Assembly: GCA_011316305.1 (NCBI GenBank)
Contig: SAUG01000078.1
Span: 124,001-188,000 of the forward strand
From: Rusavskia elegans
Taxonomy: Eukaryota; Ascomycota; Lecanoromycetes; Teloschistales; Teloschistaceae
Length of the DNA: 64,000 bases
Direction: 5' to 3'
In this document: positions 1 to 12,368 of the stretch, piece after piece
How the letters are laid out: every line of letters starts with the position of its first letter
Numbering within the stretch: the first letter of the stretch is position 1
Translations under genes and position numbers: made by a program
The notes under the pieces: generated by a model
Told to the model about the DNA's origin: nothing
Databases searched by the model: none
The model's input: the letters and a program-made list of their open reading frames with translations, nothing else

Positions 1-1873
1 GCCGCCAATGTGGTTCTTACCGGCTCTGACGCTCTCGCTGCTGAGTATGGAGTTCAGGTCGGGACCCTGGCGTGAGCGAGCCCAACGTTCGATGACGGAG
101 AACATTGTTTGATGGATTTCGCAGTCGTGTTGGCGAGCGGCGGGGTGGTGGAACACGCGGACTATATCATTGAGTACTTGGTCCAGGGGGATATCGGGGC
201 GTTGCCAGGCGTAGAAAATCCGAGGGGCTACGTATGTGAGAATGGCGGAAGCAACCTGCCCAGCAGGCTCGTTGAGTATATTGGAGAAGTGATCTTTGGA
301 GAGTAGCGAGTGTGTCGGGTCAGAGCAGCGAGGATCTGTCCAGGGCTCGTATTGGTGTCTCCCGCTTGCGTCGACCACCGAGGTGCTGCCTGCTTTGAGT
401 TGAGCCGAGACGGCGTTGATGATGGGGCGGATGAAGGGGGCCAGGAGGGAGAGGACGAAGAGGGTAAGACGCTCGGTGATCTTTTCGACGAGAGCTTCGA
501 GACCGGGAATCTTCTCGATGGTGGCGGATATAGCTTTCGCAACCTTGTCTCTAAATTCGAGGATGGGATATATTTGTGCGGCGGTCTTGATGGGATCGAA
601 GTTGGCACTCATTCCAGGAATACCTGGACCTGGAGGGCCACCTTGGGCGCCAGGGGGAGCGGCGAACTGTGTATTAACATGGACAGGGGGAGCTCCTGCA
701 GAAACGTCCCGATGACCTGAATTGGCCTGTTCTTGGGCGTCTGACTGAGCTTGAAGCTGCTCAGCCTGCTGGCAGAAGCCGCCTGCGCCAGGCATTTGGG
801 AGAGCAGACCAGTCAAGCTCGACAGCTGCGATTCGCTACCGCGACTGCCATCACCAGCGCTTCGAGCTGCACCTGAAGGCTTCGACTGTTTCTGTGCATC
901 GCCAAGGGCAATGTCCATCTGGTCGATCTCGGTTTGAGCGAAATGATCGGTTGCTTCTCCTAGCACCGAGTGGAGGAAATCAACCGCGCCGAATGTTCCA
1001 GTGACGAGTGGGAAGACCCTCCGGCCTCGAATGTTGATCTCGGTAGCAGAACCACAATGAGGAAAGACGTTGTGGTAGCCAATTTCCCGAAGAGCGAGCT
1101 CGGTGTAGTTGGTGTGGGCCCCAAAATCTTCCATGCAGTGCAATCCTTGCCCAAGGCATCTCAGCGCCTCACATAAGTCCGCCTCTCTGCCCCTACTACT
1201 CCCGGCGCCACTTGTATAGACTCTTCCAAAATGAATGCTCCTGGCGAAGCTGTGCTTGATATAGCCAGCACTCGTAGCAATTCCCAGATTCTCATTGGCA
1301 ATATAATTCTTCATCCCAGTGTTTGAATCGACCTGCAGTTCGATTGGCTGAACAGGTGGACGCAGCCTGGGGTCGTATTGCCTCGCATCAGCGTTATCGG
1401 CATAGTCCTTGGGGTTGTCGATGTGTTCTTCTGGGCGGTAGACGCCCAAGCGTTCTTCGGTGACTTCGAATTCGGCGGTCGCGTAGCCAAAACTCAGGAA
1501 CGACAGCACCCAGACGAGGATTCGGATTGTCCCTGATTGGATGCCCTTCAAGGTTCCAACGTCGACTGCTTGACTGTAATCCCGTAGCCAGTTGCCGAAG
1601 TAAACCCTCTTGACCATCATCGAGGTCCATTTATGTCCTTTGATGAAGGCGATGGTCTTGAGCATATCCTCAATATCCCCATGACGCCAGTTACGACCCT
1701 CGATCTTGGATATGGATGCTACAAAACTGTTAGGCAACGACGACACTCCTTGTAGAAGGATACTCACCGATGTTTCCGGCACCAAAGGCAGCAGCAGGTG
1801 CAGCTTGAGAAAGAAGAAGCACAGTCACGACTAAGACAAAGCCTGAGAACCCCGAGTTCTTGATGAAAGCCAT
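1..1873 (-). CDS. het-C: Het-C heterokaryon incompatibility protein, 3' part beyond the left edge
   Basis: The minus-strand protein starts MAFIKNSGFSGFVLVVTVLL, a secretory signal peptide, and then runs through GAGNIASISKIEGRNWRHGD, which I recognise as the conserved N-terminus of fungal Het-C proteins. Further in, motifs such as HCMEDFGAHTNYTELAL and HVFPHCG-like residues fit the same family. One intron is clear: donor at 1767, acceptor at 1719 (49 nt), splitting an Ala codon. About 600 residues lie in the window and the stop codon lies beyond position 1; the glycine-rich tail typical of the family is therefore not seen. In Neurospora, Het-C alleles trigger cell death when unlike strains fuse. 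Whether this copy acts in incompatibility cannot be told from one allele. Its promoter is in the 1.0 kb gap to the importin gene. Confidence 0.9.
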
Positions 1874-2917
1874 GACGAACGATCCGGCTCAGTTGAGGCT
1901 CCTGAGGATTCAGCCTGCTGTAATGATGTGCCACTCCCGTTCTTTATATGCACAACGGTCTGCAAGAGAAAGCTGACGTTCAGCTTGTGGCTGTGCTTAG
2001 CCCATCAATGCGAACCCCAGTGACTCGGCTATGGAGGACCAAGCTGCTCTCCGAGGTAGGACTCTGAGCATTGGCATCAGGTGCTTCGAATCGCCGACTA
2101 AAACTGCTGGTGAAGTGTAGTGTGGGACGCAAAAACAATAATAAATTTCAGACGCCTGGCGATTTCACTCACAACCAAGTGAGTGCCTAGATGACGTCCT
2201 TGGGGCTTATACGATTCACGGCTCTTGTTGCACTGCACTCAATACAAGCCGACGTGCGATTAATGTATCCAATACAACCTATGTTCACATTAAAGAGGAG
2301 TGAATAAGGTAGGGCGAGGTAGCAATTTCATCGCTAATCGATATATGTAAGGTAGCTCTGTGTCCATTGTGGTTACAGAGGATGACACCGAAAGTCCTCA
2401 CCATGCGCTAGCAATCTAGGCGGGGGCTCCAGGTAGTCCGGGCGACCGTAGTCTGCGGGCGGCCTTTAGCACGTGGTGAGGGCTATTCCTCCGTACATCC
2501 TCTTTAATAGACCCCACATTAGCTCATAGTTCTAGAATCGATAGGCACAAGCATAAAGCTATTAGCATGTTGTAATAAGTTCTCCTAGTCATTTGGCGCC
2601 TGCAGGATCAATCGAATCTTTCACAATCATAGCAAGAAAGACCAGCACAGCACAGTATCCATTACGGCGATTTTGATATCTATTAGGGCCATATGAGGCC
2701 GCCTTTTCCCCACTGATGGCTGGGTATGTTTCATGCTCTTCGTAACCATGCTTTCATACAACGGGAATGAAAAATGCGGTTGGGACTGACGCCGCGAGAA
2801 TCTGAATCGAAAACCTCCACTATGGCCTGACTCCACATACAATGTATTTACTGTACAGCGCTTCCTTGTCCGTCTCCTCGTACTTCGTCGCGAGCGTCGC
2901 TGCGGGTTTGCTCGTCT
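1874..2917. other. Intergenic, het-C promoter side and KAP114 3' side
   Basis: About 1.0 kb with no coding sequence I can support. It lies upstream of het-C and downstream of the importin stop codon, so it should hold the het-C promoter and the importin 3' UTR. The small open frames here have no recognisable content. Confidence 0.6.
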
Positions 2918-5900
2918 TTACTGGTTCGATGTTTTCTCCATCTGATGGAGCTTTTCGCGTTCTTCGTCGGTCAGGCCCTGGTACAGATCACCAAAGTCCG
3001 GCTCCGTCGACGCCTGTTTGAAGAAGTCGACCAGGTACGTTTGCGTCTCGTCGTCCAACTGCCGAACGTTGTATCGAGACTCATCGGCATAGGCCATCAG
3101 ATCTGCCGAATGTACACGTCAACAAGAAACTCCTTCGCATGAGGTTGCCTCTGCACTTACCAGCCGTCGTCGTTGGGTTACTGAGGTCCACTATACCTGG
3201 TTCGTCCTCCCATTCGTCGTCCTCGTCGTCGCTATGGTCAGTGAACTGGTTCTGCTGGAGTCCGGGAGTGCTTGGGCTGAGCGGGTTAGCGAGCTCAGAG
3301 ATGAGCACTTTGGTCAGCTTCAACGGCACGGGGATAATCGAATAGCGATCGGGGGTTCGTTTTGACTGCGATCGAGTCTTGATGCGTGTCGAAGTGTCAA
3401 CCATAAGATCCCCTTGCACCTGGATGTTGGCGAGGCGTTCATCGTGCAGCTTGTAGATGTTCGTCAGCGCCATGACGTTCTGCCGGATCGCATCATAGCC
3501 GGAAAAATGCACCGAGTTCTCGAGCCACTTGCGGAGGACGACCTCAAGCCCAGTGCCACCGGCGCCTCCCTCGACCTGCACCTGCGCAAGGAAATCCAGA
3601 ACTTCCTTGGCGTTCGTCAACGCCAACCGAGCGAAAACAAGGACAAGGTTCTGGATGAAGCTTGCGTGTTCCGCCGTGCTCAGACGGACAGCAACAATCC
3701 GGAGGAGCTGCATCAGGTACGGCCCAAGTCGTTCAGCTCCTGCCTTTTCCACCAGTTCAACGGTCAGTCCGCCTACCTCTGCCGCTGACGCATCGTCCAC
3801 ATCCGGTCCTAGTAGGCGGTCAATGATGAGCAATACAATCTCGAGGCCACCTTTGCCTGTCGCTGGGTCTTGCCATGCGAAGACCTGGTCAGCATCATGT
3901 GACACGATATGGCGTATTGTGATGGTTGCCGACTGATTGAGGATGGGTTCGTTGCTTGAGAACAGAAGACGGTACAGCTTCGGCATGACTGCAGCTACAA
4001 AGTTCTGCGGTAGTGGACGTGGGCCATGTTCGGCCAGGCTCGATAAGAGTGAAACTGCCATGTCGCTGAGGGCGTTCTCGGATGTCATATCACCGACATC
4101 AAGAGCTCCGGTCAGTGTCGGTAGTACCTTGGCGCACAGCTGAGCATACGAGTCGGAGCCTTTGGCAGCCATCGAAGACGTTATGGAATCGAAGGCCTCG
4201 TTGACAAGCATTGTCGTCTGAAAGCTACTGGCTCCATAGGAAGCCATGGTGAACAGGACATCCAGAGCCGGATGTTCAAGGCAGAGGCTGGGATCTGCCA
4301 TGATGGCATCGCGGAGAGTCTCAACCAGGGTATCCAGGAGGTCTTCGCTTTCTTTGAGGTCGCTTAGATCCTGGGCCGAAATGAAGTTGGAGATGGCTGC
4401 AACGGTTTGAACTTGGAACTCGCGAGCGCTGGAAGCTGGGAGCGTCTTGAGATACTCCTGCAGCGCACGAATGCAGGACACTTTGACAACATCGGAGGAG
4501 TCCTGATCGATGGCAGCTAGGGTCTGTCGGGCATATTGAGGTACAACATCGAGTAGGCAAGACGAAGGCAAAGTTGTCAGCCGAGATACGAGGATGTACC
4601 CTCGTGCACGCAGGAAATAGTCGTCTGAAAACCGTTAGCCAAGATCACCACTTGATAGCGCCCTGCAGCGTGCCACGGGGATGGCACGCTACAGTGAAGG
4701 AATTCAAACGTACTCTCATGCATTGCTAGTCCTATGTAGTGAAGATACGCTCGAGCAATATCAGGATCGATGTCCTTGCTGCAACTGTCCAACTCATCCA
4801 AGATCTGCTTCAGAACGAACATCGCAGCCTCTTTCGTCCGAGCGCTATCCATAATAATTAGACCCCCTGAGTGGACAAAGATACGAATCTGGGTAACGCA
4901 CCTTGAAGACCTATCTTCGTAAATGGCCTTTGTATGTGCAAGAAGGCTATCAAGAACAGGGTATCTGCATAGTTTCTGCACAAGGTAAGAGCAGGCATTC
5001 CGTGGTGAGTAGTTCGCAGTCTCCGAAGTCTCCTCGGATAAGAACACATTGACGTCAAAGTCCCAGAGGCCCTCGTCTTCCTGGGTTATCTGAGAAAATC
5101 CTACGAGGATGGTCATGATTTGGGCGATCCAGGTCCCATTGTAAGTGCCATTCGACAGCTTTTCTGGGGCAATCTGCGCCTCTAGTTCTCGCTTCACGGT
5201 GATGCTACCCACCAGGGTCTGGATATAGTCGAGTTCTTCGATGACCAGGAAGTCAAGCGTATATGGCAGCCGATCTGCATCTTCCAAGCGCCCTTGTCGG
5301 TTGTCCGCGACATACAAAGCGAGGTATGGCCCAACATGTGCCTGCAGAGATTCCCAAATTGTGCCGAACAGCTCCAAGGTGTGCTGGCTTAGCAGATGTG
5401 GGAATGTTCGGTGGATTTTGTCCAATGCCTGGAAATACAGATGAGCATGGTCAAACCAAGGATCCAGGACTGTTCAGCTCCCACCTTGACGACCTGGGTC
5501 TTCAACGCGACAGTGCCACGCCAGGATCCCGACTCGGTATCACCTTCCTGTTCCCCGGCTGGGATGGGTGGAAGAGGCAGCTTAAGAACATTGATGAAGA
5601 AAGGAGTCCAGGCGTCAGAAGCCTCCTGCATGAACTGTTTGACGGAAGCCTTGTCGGTCTGGTACATCAGCTCCATGGTATCGAAGCAAGCGCGGAAGAT
5701 GGAAACAGCAAGAGCCCTCGAGTTCAATTTCTTCCGCTCATCGGTCGCGATGTCATAGATGCATCGTACAAGCTCAATGGCAGACTTGCCGAATTGCTCC
5801 TCATCAAAGCCATCTTCAACCAGGTTTCCCAGCACCACCAGTCCGCCGTGGAGCTGCCCCTCGTGCGACTGGGGGATCGAATGCAGCAGAGTTGGCAGTA

Positions 5901-6460
5901 GGGACGGCCATTGATCCGGGAAATCGACGCTGGCGATCTTGCTCACCACCAAGCTCGATGCGCTGACAATCTTTCGCTCTTGGTCGCCGCTGGTAGCAAG
6001 GGCCAACAGCGAGTGTCGCACCTGGTCTTTGGTCGCATCATTGATAGTGATAATGCCTTGGAACTGTTTCGGAGTCAGCATGCAATACAACTGTCTGTCG
6101 ATCGAGGTATCGAATGACTGCTTGCCAACCACAGCTGCAAAGTCAAGCGGAATTGGGGTAAAGGGCTCCGGAAAGTACATACTTCGTCAAGGGAGGAAGA
6201 CCAGATGCGCAGCACGAAGGTCTTGAGGCTCAGAAGGGCAGCCTGACGCAGAGATCTGATTTCGCAGTCAGCATGCCTGCAATGCAATTGTCGGGAGTAC
6301 AAACTTACAGTTCGATGGAAGCGTGGGACGCTATCGATATTAAGGAAACGGGGAATGCATCATTAGTGTAGAGCAGCTCCAAGTGGCGCTCTGCATTGGT
6401 CCTCGTCTCAGCTGCAGGTTCGAGAGTGGCCGCAAGCAGCTCGAGCACCTGTTGCTCCAT
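2918..6460 (-). CDS. KAP114: Importin-9 / Kap114-type karyopherin, multi-exon
   Basis: A HEAT-repeat nuclear import receptor of roughly 1000 residues. The N-terminus, from MEQQVLELLAATLEPAAETR, is the importin-beta N-terminal (Ran-binding) domain: NAERHLELL, then LRQAALLSLKTF. It is followed by long helical repeats and near the C-terminus by an acidic stretch (DDEDDEWEDE) and a tail ending MEKTSNQ. An acidic insert and this overall layout fit Kap114/importin-9, which carries histones and TBP in yeast and animals. Several short introns join frames that are open at about 6460-6308, 6180-5400, 5425-4630, 4571-3160 and 3110-2918; I did not fix all junctions. The first Met of the family-like segment is at 6460; a longer frame upstream has no family similarity. 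It is divergent from the REV7-like gene, with 290 bp between starts. Confidence 0.88.
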
Positions 6461-6750
6461 GGTAAATCCCACCGATCGATTGAGCCGTGGAAAGCGATCG
6501 TGCAGAAGAGCTGCTGCTTGGGTCAATAAAACAGCTGCCCTCGGCCAGACGTGCCCGGACGCGTTCCACAGAAAGTGGCTGGTGCCGCCTGTCAAACTTC
6601 TTGGCGGAGATTATCAGCCTTGTTAATGACAGTGGACGGGGGTCCAAATCAAGCAATCGTCAGAGCGATATCCTATATCGACGTCTCGATTGCCGTGTCC
6701 TCTTGACCCGCCGTAACTGTCATTCGTCAGAAGAGTCAATTAAAAACACA
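6461..6750. promoter_or_regulatory. Shared divergent promoter of KAP114 and REV7-like genes
   Basis: Only 290 bp separate the two start codons, which point away from each other, so both promoters must lie here. I do not see a clear TATA box. The region is inferred from gene layout, not from a recognised binding site. Confidence 0.5.
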
Positions 6751-7797
6751 ATGGCGACATACAATGCAGATGCTCCAGTGCTCAACAACTACCACGCCGT
6801 CGTGTCAGCCTTCAGTGACTTCTTGACCGTGGCTATCCACACGATCCTGTACGAGCGGAGTATTTACCCTCGATCTTCCTTCCTAGCCGCTCGAAAGTTC
6901 AATTGTCCGGTGCGGCAGAGTCGGCACCCGAAGGTCTGCAAGTGGATCCAAGATGCGGTAGCAGCGGTAGAAGTCGAAATGCTCAAGGTAAGAGTTGATA
7001 TGTAATTTAATTGGGCGATCCGCGGAGATTTTGCATGGTGGTGTAGTGCTGTTTGATGTTCCTCTCGTCTTCGAAGCTCGCTATGTCTTATAATCTGCTC
7101 GCAGCGATAACCTGGTGAGAGGAAGATAGAATATGGTTGACTGGGTCATGTCCAACTGGATCGTTCCATGAAGATAAATGCAAGGTCAATTCAAACCACA
7201 TTATCATTGAATCTTAACTCAGCGAGTCACATTGTTGTTCCTTTCAGTTCTGATGTCAAGCAGACCCCCTGGTGTGATACCTCTGCTTAAGTCTTTACCT
7301 GACTCTACCTTCAGTGTACGCTATCAAACACTTCCCTAGTCATCCACGCTCCTCCACCTTCCTCCGCTCCCCTCGAGCGTTTCCTCTTCTCCACCACAGC
7401 TTGCCCATCACTTCCGTCATCAGAAGTTCTCACGCCCTTTAGCGACAATCCACCACCGGCAGCAGATCTTCCGGAACAGTTCCGTGCCACCATCTCCCGG
7501 TTATCCAGCCTTTCCTCTGCTTTGAGCCCATTGCCACCGGATTGCTCCTTCACCCTGGTCACCGAACTGCGTGACGACGCAGATATCCACCCGCCATTGG
7601 GTCCAGACACGCCCTGGCTGGCTGCGGAGCCACGCTTGCAAAAGCAGTGGAAGCGAAACGAGGGCGAAGTGCAACCAGGATCGACAAGGGGCAAAGATTT
7701 GGGTGGGGTCAGAACAACCCCCATTAGGAACGTGGAATCAGGCGCCTTCGTTATGGAAATGTGGGTCGAAGAAGGCAAAGGCAAGTTCGAAGAGTAG
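6751..7797 (+). CDS. REV7: REV7 / MAD2B-like HORMA-domain protein
   Basis: The first exon (from ATG 6751) encodes MATYNADAPVLNNYHAVVSA and continues with LTVAIHTILYERSIYPRSSF, the start of the HORMA domain of Rev7, the accessory subunit of DNA polymerase zeta in error-prone repair. The C-terminal part, continuous from about 7315 to the stop at 7797, contains LERFLF, then LPEQFRATISRLSSL and the closing HORMA segment around ESGAFVMEMWVEEGKGKFEE. Both ends match the family well. Between about 6988 (donor GTAAGA after MLK) and 7314 the splicing is unresolved: fragments such as LFDVPLVFEARYV look like part of the central beta-sheet, but I could not build one frame. At least two introns are likely. 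Confidence 0.75.
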
Positions 7798-8076
7798 GTA
7801 GCTGATGAACAGATTATCCTTGGGGAATGGACCGTCAAGGCGAAGCTAAGTCATACAACTGTACACTTTCAATGCTGGCATGCCAGAACGGGACGCATTA
7901 TTCTTCAAAGTCCAGTGACGGACTATGCTGGGGTATCAAAGCTGCGCTGATCGAATGCAAATCATCTTCCGAGGTGCCGGCTTTCCTCGAGTCAACGCCA
8001 AGAATCATGTTCGCGAGTGAAACAATCACCACCCAAAACCCCTTACCCAATGCGATTCAACCGAGAGATCCATTGA

Positions 8077-10197
8077 TCAACTCAGCCCCAAGACTCTCTT
8101 CGAATTGTCATAGACGACGTAGGTGATGGATACTGCTGGGACGACCTTCAGGAGGTTCGGTGTAATGCCCTTGAAGAGTCCCCTCACCCCCTCTCCTTTG
8201 ACGGTCTTCCTTGTGACATCCATGAAGCCTGTGTATGTCGGTGGGTGGATTGCAGTGCCTTGGCTTTGTAGCCGCGTTCGCAGCAGATTGATAGGGTAGA
8301 CGACGCTTGCGCCAAAAGCTCCACTGAACGCCCCTAAAGCGGCTGTCATGAAGTTCCCGGGTAGAGCATCTTCCTCATGACATCCTCTCTTCTTACTGTT
8401 GTATGAAGTAACGAAGCGTTTGGTGTATTCGAAGGTCGTGAGGTCGATGGCGCTATAGGGGAACATACCCACCAGGCCCAGGGGTAGACCTCGATAAAAG
8501 GAGCGAATGCCGTTACTCTTCCACATCTTCCGGGCGGTATCAGAGATTAGCTTGTTGCCATGAAGACCCCCCTCGACCGTCTCACACTGCATCCGGCTGA
8601 GTACCTTGTCAGCTTTATGGAGAATTAGGTGGTGTAAAAATTGCTCGGCTTACAATTTCAGGGTGTCAAGTGGATATATGGCGAACCTGCGTACATGTTA
8701 GTGAATGACGCGGCGGGAGAAGTTTTACTGACTGTGAGATCATGCCACCCAACCCAGCCGCTAGAAATTGCGTCCATGGATGCAGTGCTTTAGGATCGTC
8801 GTGTCCTTCAAGTCGGGCCAAGAGGCGTTTGGAGCCCTTGAAACGTGTGAATAAAAAATGGACCATCAGACTATTGCAGGGCTTCTACCTCGTAAGAGCC
8901 AAACTTGATAGCTGACTCTGGCATGACCTTTACCACATTAAGGCCGTTCCCTGGGCAAGTCAATAGTCTATTAGCAGTAATGGTATTTACCAACTGACCA
9001 GCAAACAGGCTTCGCATGCCACCCATACGCCACAAAGTCATGGAAGCTTCTACTAGAGGCCGAGATGCGTGCTTTGCAGCCTGAACAGGCGACCCGGACT
9101 TGGCGGCGTTGATGGCTTCGGCTTTGACACTGGTTTGGGCGATGAGGTAGACCTTGAGTCGATCAAGTGGGGCGGTTGCAGTTCGTGAGACAACTCCAGC
9201 GATACCGCCGGCAAGAAAGTAGCCTAGCGGCGGAGAAAGATCTGTCAGCAAGTGACTCCTTCTCTGAGACATGTCGTCCAAAGCTACAAAGTCTTCGACG
9301 TCTTCCGGTCCGGTGGAGGAATGATCGTGGTGGGGTGTTTGGTCATGCGGATCGGCTGAAACAATTGGGTTTTGCTGGAGCCGGCCTTCGTCTGGCGGTC
9401 TAACCACGGCTTTTGGTGTCACAGAGGACGGCGAAGCTCGGAATGTAGCGAGGAGAGATTCAATGAAGCGTGAAAGGAAATGGCGTCTACCTATTCCTTC
9501 GACTGCTTCGTCGGACACATGTACGTCCCCCTCCGCATTGACCGTCACTGCGGACGAGTAGTATGTGAGAACAGCTCGTAGGTTGGGTGCAGTGGCGGGT
9601 ATGAACAAGAGAAAGTCTCTGGGTAGCAGTCAGATAGCACGCCAGGAAGATTTAGATGAAGGAATACGTACCTCCACTCCTCGAAGCTAATGACACCGTC
9701 CCGATTGGTGTCAACCTCTGAGAAGAATTGATCGAGCTTCGAGTTTGGCACAGCAAGTCCCGCGCGAGAAAAGGCGGCCTTGAGCTCGCTCTTGTCCAGA
9801 TGGCCATTGTGATCTCGGTCAATGCTTTGGAAGAGCTTCAACAATTGTTTCTCCGTGTGTCCGACAAAGGCGCGGAACTCTTCAAGCGTCGCAGTCAGCG
9901 CAGGGCAGGTTAGATAAGAGTTCGAATCATACCAGCATATTCGATACGGCCATCACCGTCGGTATCGACCGCAGCTAGGACATCCTGGAGCATATCGTCG
10001 GCATTCTTGAGAGCTGGTAGATACGATTAGTGCGGCCGAGTCTGCTCTTCACTTGTAGACGAACGGTGATCAATTGTCTTGAGCCCCTTCTTGAGCCCTT
10101 TCACATCCAAGTGGCCTTTCTTCTGCGTATCCAATGTCTGCCATAGCTTCTCAATCCTCGCATCCAAGGCCTTCTGATCACCAAGGTCCATGACCAT
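8077..10197 (-). CDS. SAL1: EF-hand, calcium-regulated mitochondrial carrier (SCaMC / Sal1 type)
   Basis: Two-part protein. The N-terminal half has up to four EF-hands: a weak one (DTQKKGHLD), then [18 protein letters not shown] and DTNRDGVIS, the last three with good calcium-binding loops. The C-terminal half is a mitochondrial solute carrier with three repeats, visible as [39 protein letters not shown] segments and [14 protein letters not shown]. This layout is that of ATP-Mg/phosphate carriers in the inner mitochondrial membrane (yeast Sal1). The gene has several introns; a clear 3' exon covers 8077-8592 and ends with VLGLS-stop. The start is taken at [11 protein letters not shown] (10197); an additional upstream exon is possible. 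It is divergent from cyclin C. Confidence 0.9.
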
Positions 10198-10935
10198 CCC
10201 CAGCAATCTATGTGTATCTCAGATGGTTCATCGGTCGATGGGGTAGAGTCGCCTCGACAAGTCTGCTCCGATGAAGGCAAGCAGAAGTAAGCGGCTTGGT
10301 AACGGCATGGCATCAACGAGGGTCGGTTACATAAACCAGGAATCTGAGCTCTTGGTGTTTTCGCCGTGGGGCTTGAAGCGCACAGGGTCCGCGGTAGTTT
10401 ATAGATGTCCCACCCAGTGCAACCAGCAATCCCATTTTGATAATCAGCAAACAATCGATCTCTCGAAGAGCACGATACCGCGTTCATCAAAGAGAAAATT
10501 GTCTCCGGCTGATCTGAGAAGAACAAGGAGGTAATCATGCGTGATCGTCGTATCAAAGAAAACATCTTGGCCTCATAAGCCACTTTGGGGGTGCCAATCT
10601 TTATATTACCTCGTGCCGGACATCTTATATCGTATTCGTATTCCCGGAGCCGTTCAAGCTGCTCCGATCCCCCCACTTTACTTTGTCCTTTTATGCTATG
10701 AAAGCATTGGTTTGACATTGTGGCAGACTAGCACCCGATCCAATCCTGTTTAGAAGGCTCAAGTCCATACCCGGCGAGGATGCATCAAGGTTCTATTTTG
10801 TTGTCCGAGTAGCTGGAAATATAATATGCTCGATGGTTCTATGAGAAGTCATTTCTGGTTGAAGCTTCATCAAAACAGAATCTTCATTCGGATCTGGAAA
10901 GCATTTGAAGCCTACCCCGAAGCGAATGAGCAGCG
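10198..10935. promoter_or_regulatory. Intergenic, divergent promoter region of carrier and cyclin C
   Basis: 738 bp between two outward-facing start codons. It should hold both promoters. An open frame that continues the carrier frame upstream (to about 10718) has no family similarity and is more likely chance than an extension. Confidence 0.5.
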
Positions 10936-11896
10936 ATGGCAGCCAATTACTGGGCCTCTACTCAGCGTTTGCATTGGCACTTCTCAAGAATAGAACTGCA
11001 AGACATCCTGCAACATCTCGAGAATGAGGATCAACCTTTGACGCAGCAATACCCTTTGCTGGATCGGCGTTTACTCAGCATCTTCTACAACCAACAGCTC
11101 GGAAAGCTAGCAAAGCGAATGTCTATTCGACAGCAAGCCCTGGCGACGGCACAGGTCTATATTCGACGAATCTATACAAAAGTCGATGTCAGGAACACCA
11201 ACCCATATCTAATACTCACGACAGCCCTTTACTTGGCTTGCAAGATGGAAGAAAGCCCGCAGCATATTCGCGTGGTGGTCGAGCATGCTCGAAGCCTGTG
11301 GCCAGGTGAGTATTATCGTCACTTGATGAAGTCAAATCTAGATCTTACCCTTCACAGACTTCATCCCATCCGACGTTTCCAGGCTCGGGGAATGCGAATT
11401 CTATCTGATCTCCGAAATGAACTCCCAACTCATTGTACATCATCCTTACCGGACCCTCCAGGAGCTCCAGAGTCGACTTGATCTTGTACAGGATGACGTT
11501 CTTGTTGCGTGGTCCATCATCAATGACCACTATCTCACCGATCTACCGCTTCTTTTTGCGCCCCACGTCATTGCAATCGCTGCCATCTTCCTTGCCTTAA
11601 CGTTGAAACAAACTTCCGGAGGGCAGCAAACAGCTGCGAAGGCGGCTGCATATCTGACAGACAGCAGACAGACTATTAGAGATGGATCCTCAACCGTAGC
11701 GAGTAATGACAACGTTCCCGAAAAACGGATCGGGTCATTTGTGAAATGGCTTGCTGAAGGCGAGGTAGATCTTCAGGCCGTCGCCGATTCCATGCAAGAG
11801 ATCATCTCTTTATATGATATATGGGATCGGTACAGCGAGAAAACTTGCAAGGACCAGATCTCTCATGTTGTCAAAGCTAGAGGATTGGACAAATAA
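10936..11896 (+). CDS. SSN8: Cyclin C, Mediator kinase module (Srb11/Ssn8)
   Basis: Encodes 302 residues beginning [18 protein letters not shown], the characteristic start of fungal cyclin C. The first cyclin box includes [18 protein letters not shown] and [15 protein letters not shown]; the second runs from [17 protein letters not shown] through [14 protein letters not shown]. One intron, 11306-11357 (52 nt), splits the Asp codon in [14 protein letters not shown]; both exons join in frame to the TAA at 11894. Cyclin C pairs with Cdk8/Srb10 in the Mediator complex and represses or tunes RNA polymerase II genes in the nucleus. Length and both boxes look complete. Confidence 0.95.
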
Positions 11897-12368
11897 AAGA
11901 CGAGTTGGCCCTCGCGGCTTCCAGTAAGGAGTCCCCAATAGCGAATGATCCTGTACATCAAAGTATTGATATATTGGTATCCAATAAGATGGGGGTGGCA
12001 GCTAGGATAGATTGCGATCCTTGTGACACGGGAACATCAGTGTCTCCGGACTTTCCATGCCCGATGGTGGTAGCCTTGTGTTTCTTCCCAAGGTCCTGTT
12101 CGTTTGACTTGCCCCCTCTCATGAATTGGGCTGTTTTAGAGTCGCCTCATTGGCCTCCCAGATGTCATCATGTCCATGTCTATTGCCTTCGTGTTCAACG
12201 GACATTTCCCTGCGTTCGCAATCGCTCCGGCGCTGTGGCAGACCTGCGAAATGACACTCCGTCGCAATACATAGCGTGGTAGTGTCACTCCCCAGTAGTA
12301 TCACCCCTTGATATCGACGACCAAAAGAGTCGTTACTGCATGGTTATCTGACATCAACATGCCCATCC
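11897..12368. other. Intergenic, convergent 3' ends
   Basis: 472 bp between the stop codons of cyclin C (plus) and BUB3 (minus). I see nothing beyond likely 3' UTRs and polyadenylation signals. Confidence 0.5.

Noticed and set aside
3414..4143. Plus-strand open frames antisense to KAP114
   Set aside because: Shadows of the conserved importin exon on the opposite strand.
10198..10718. N-terminal extension of the mitochondrial carrier
   Set aside because: The frame stays open, but family similarity starts only at about 10190 and the extension sits in a divergent promoter region.
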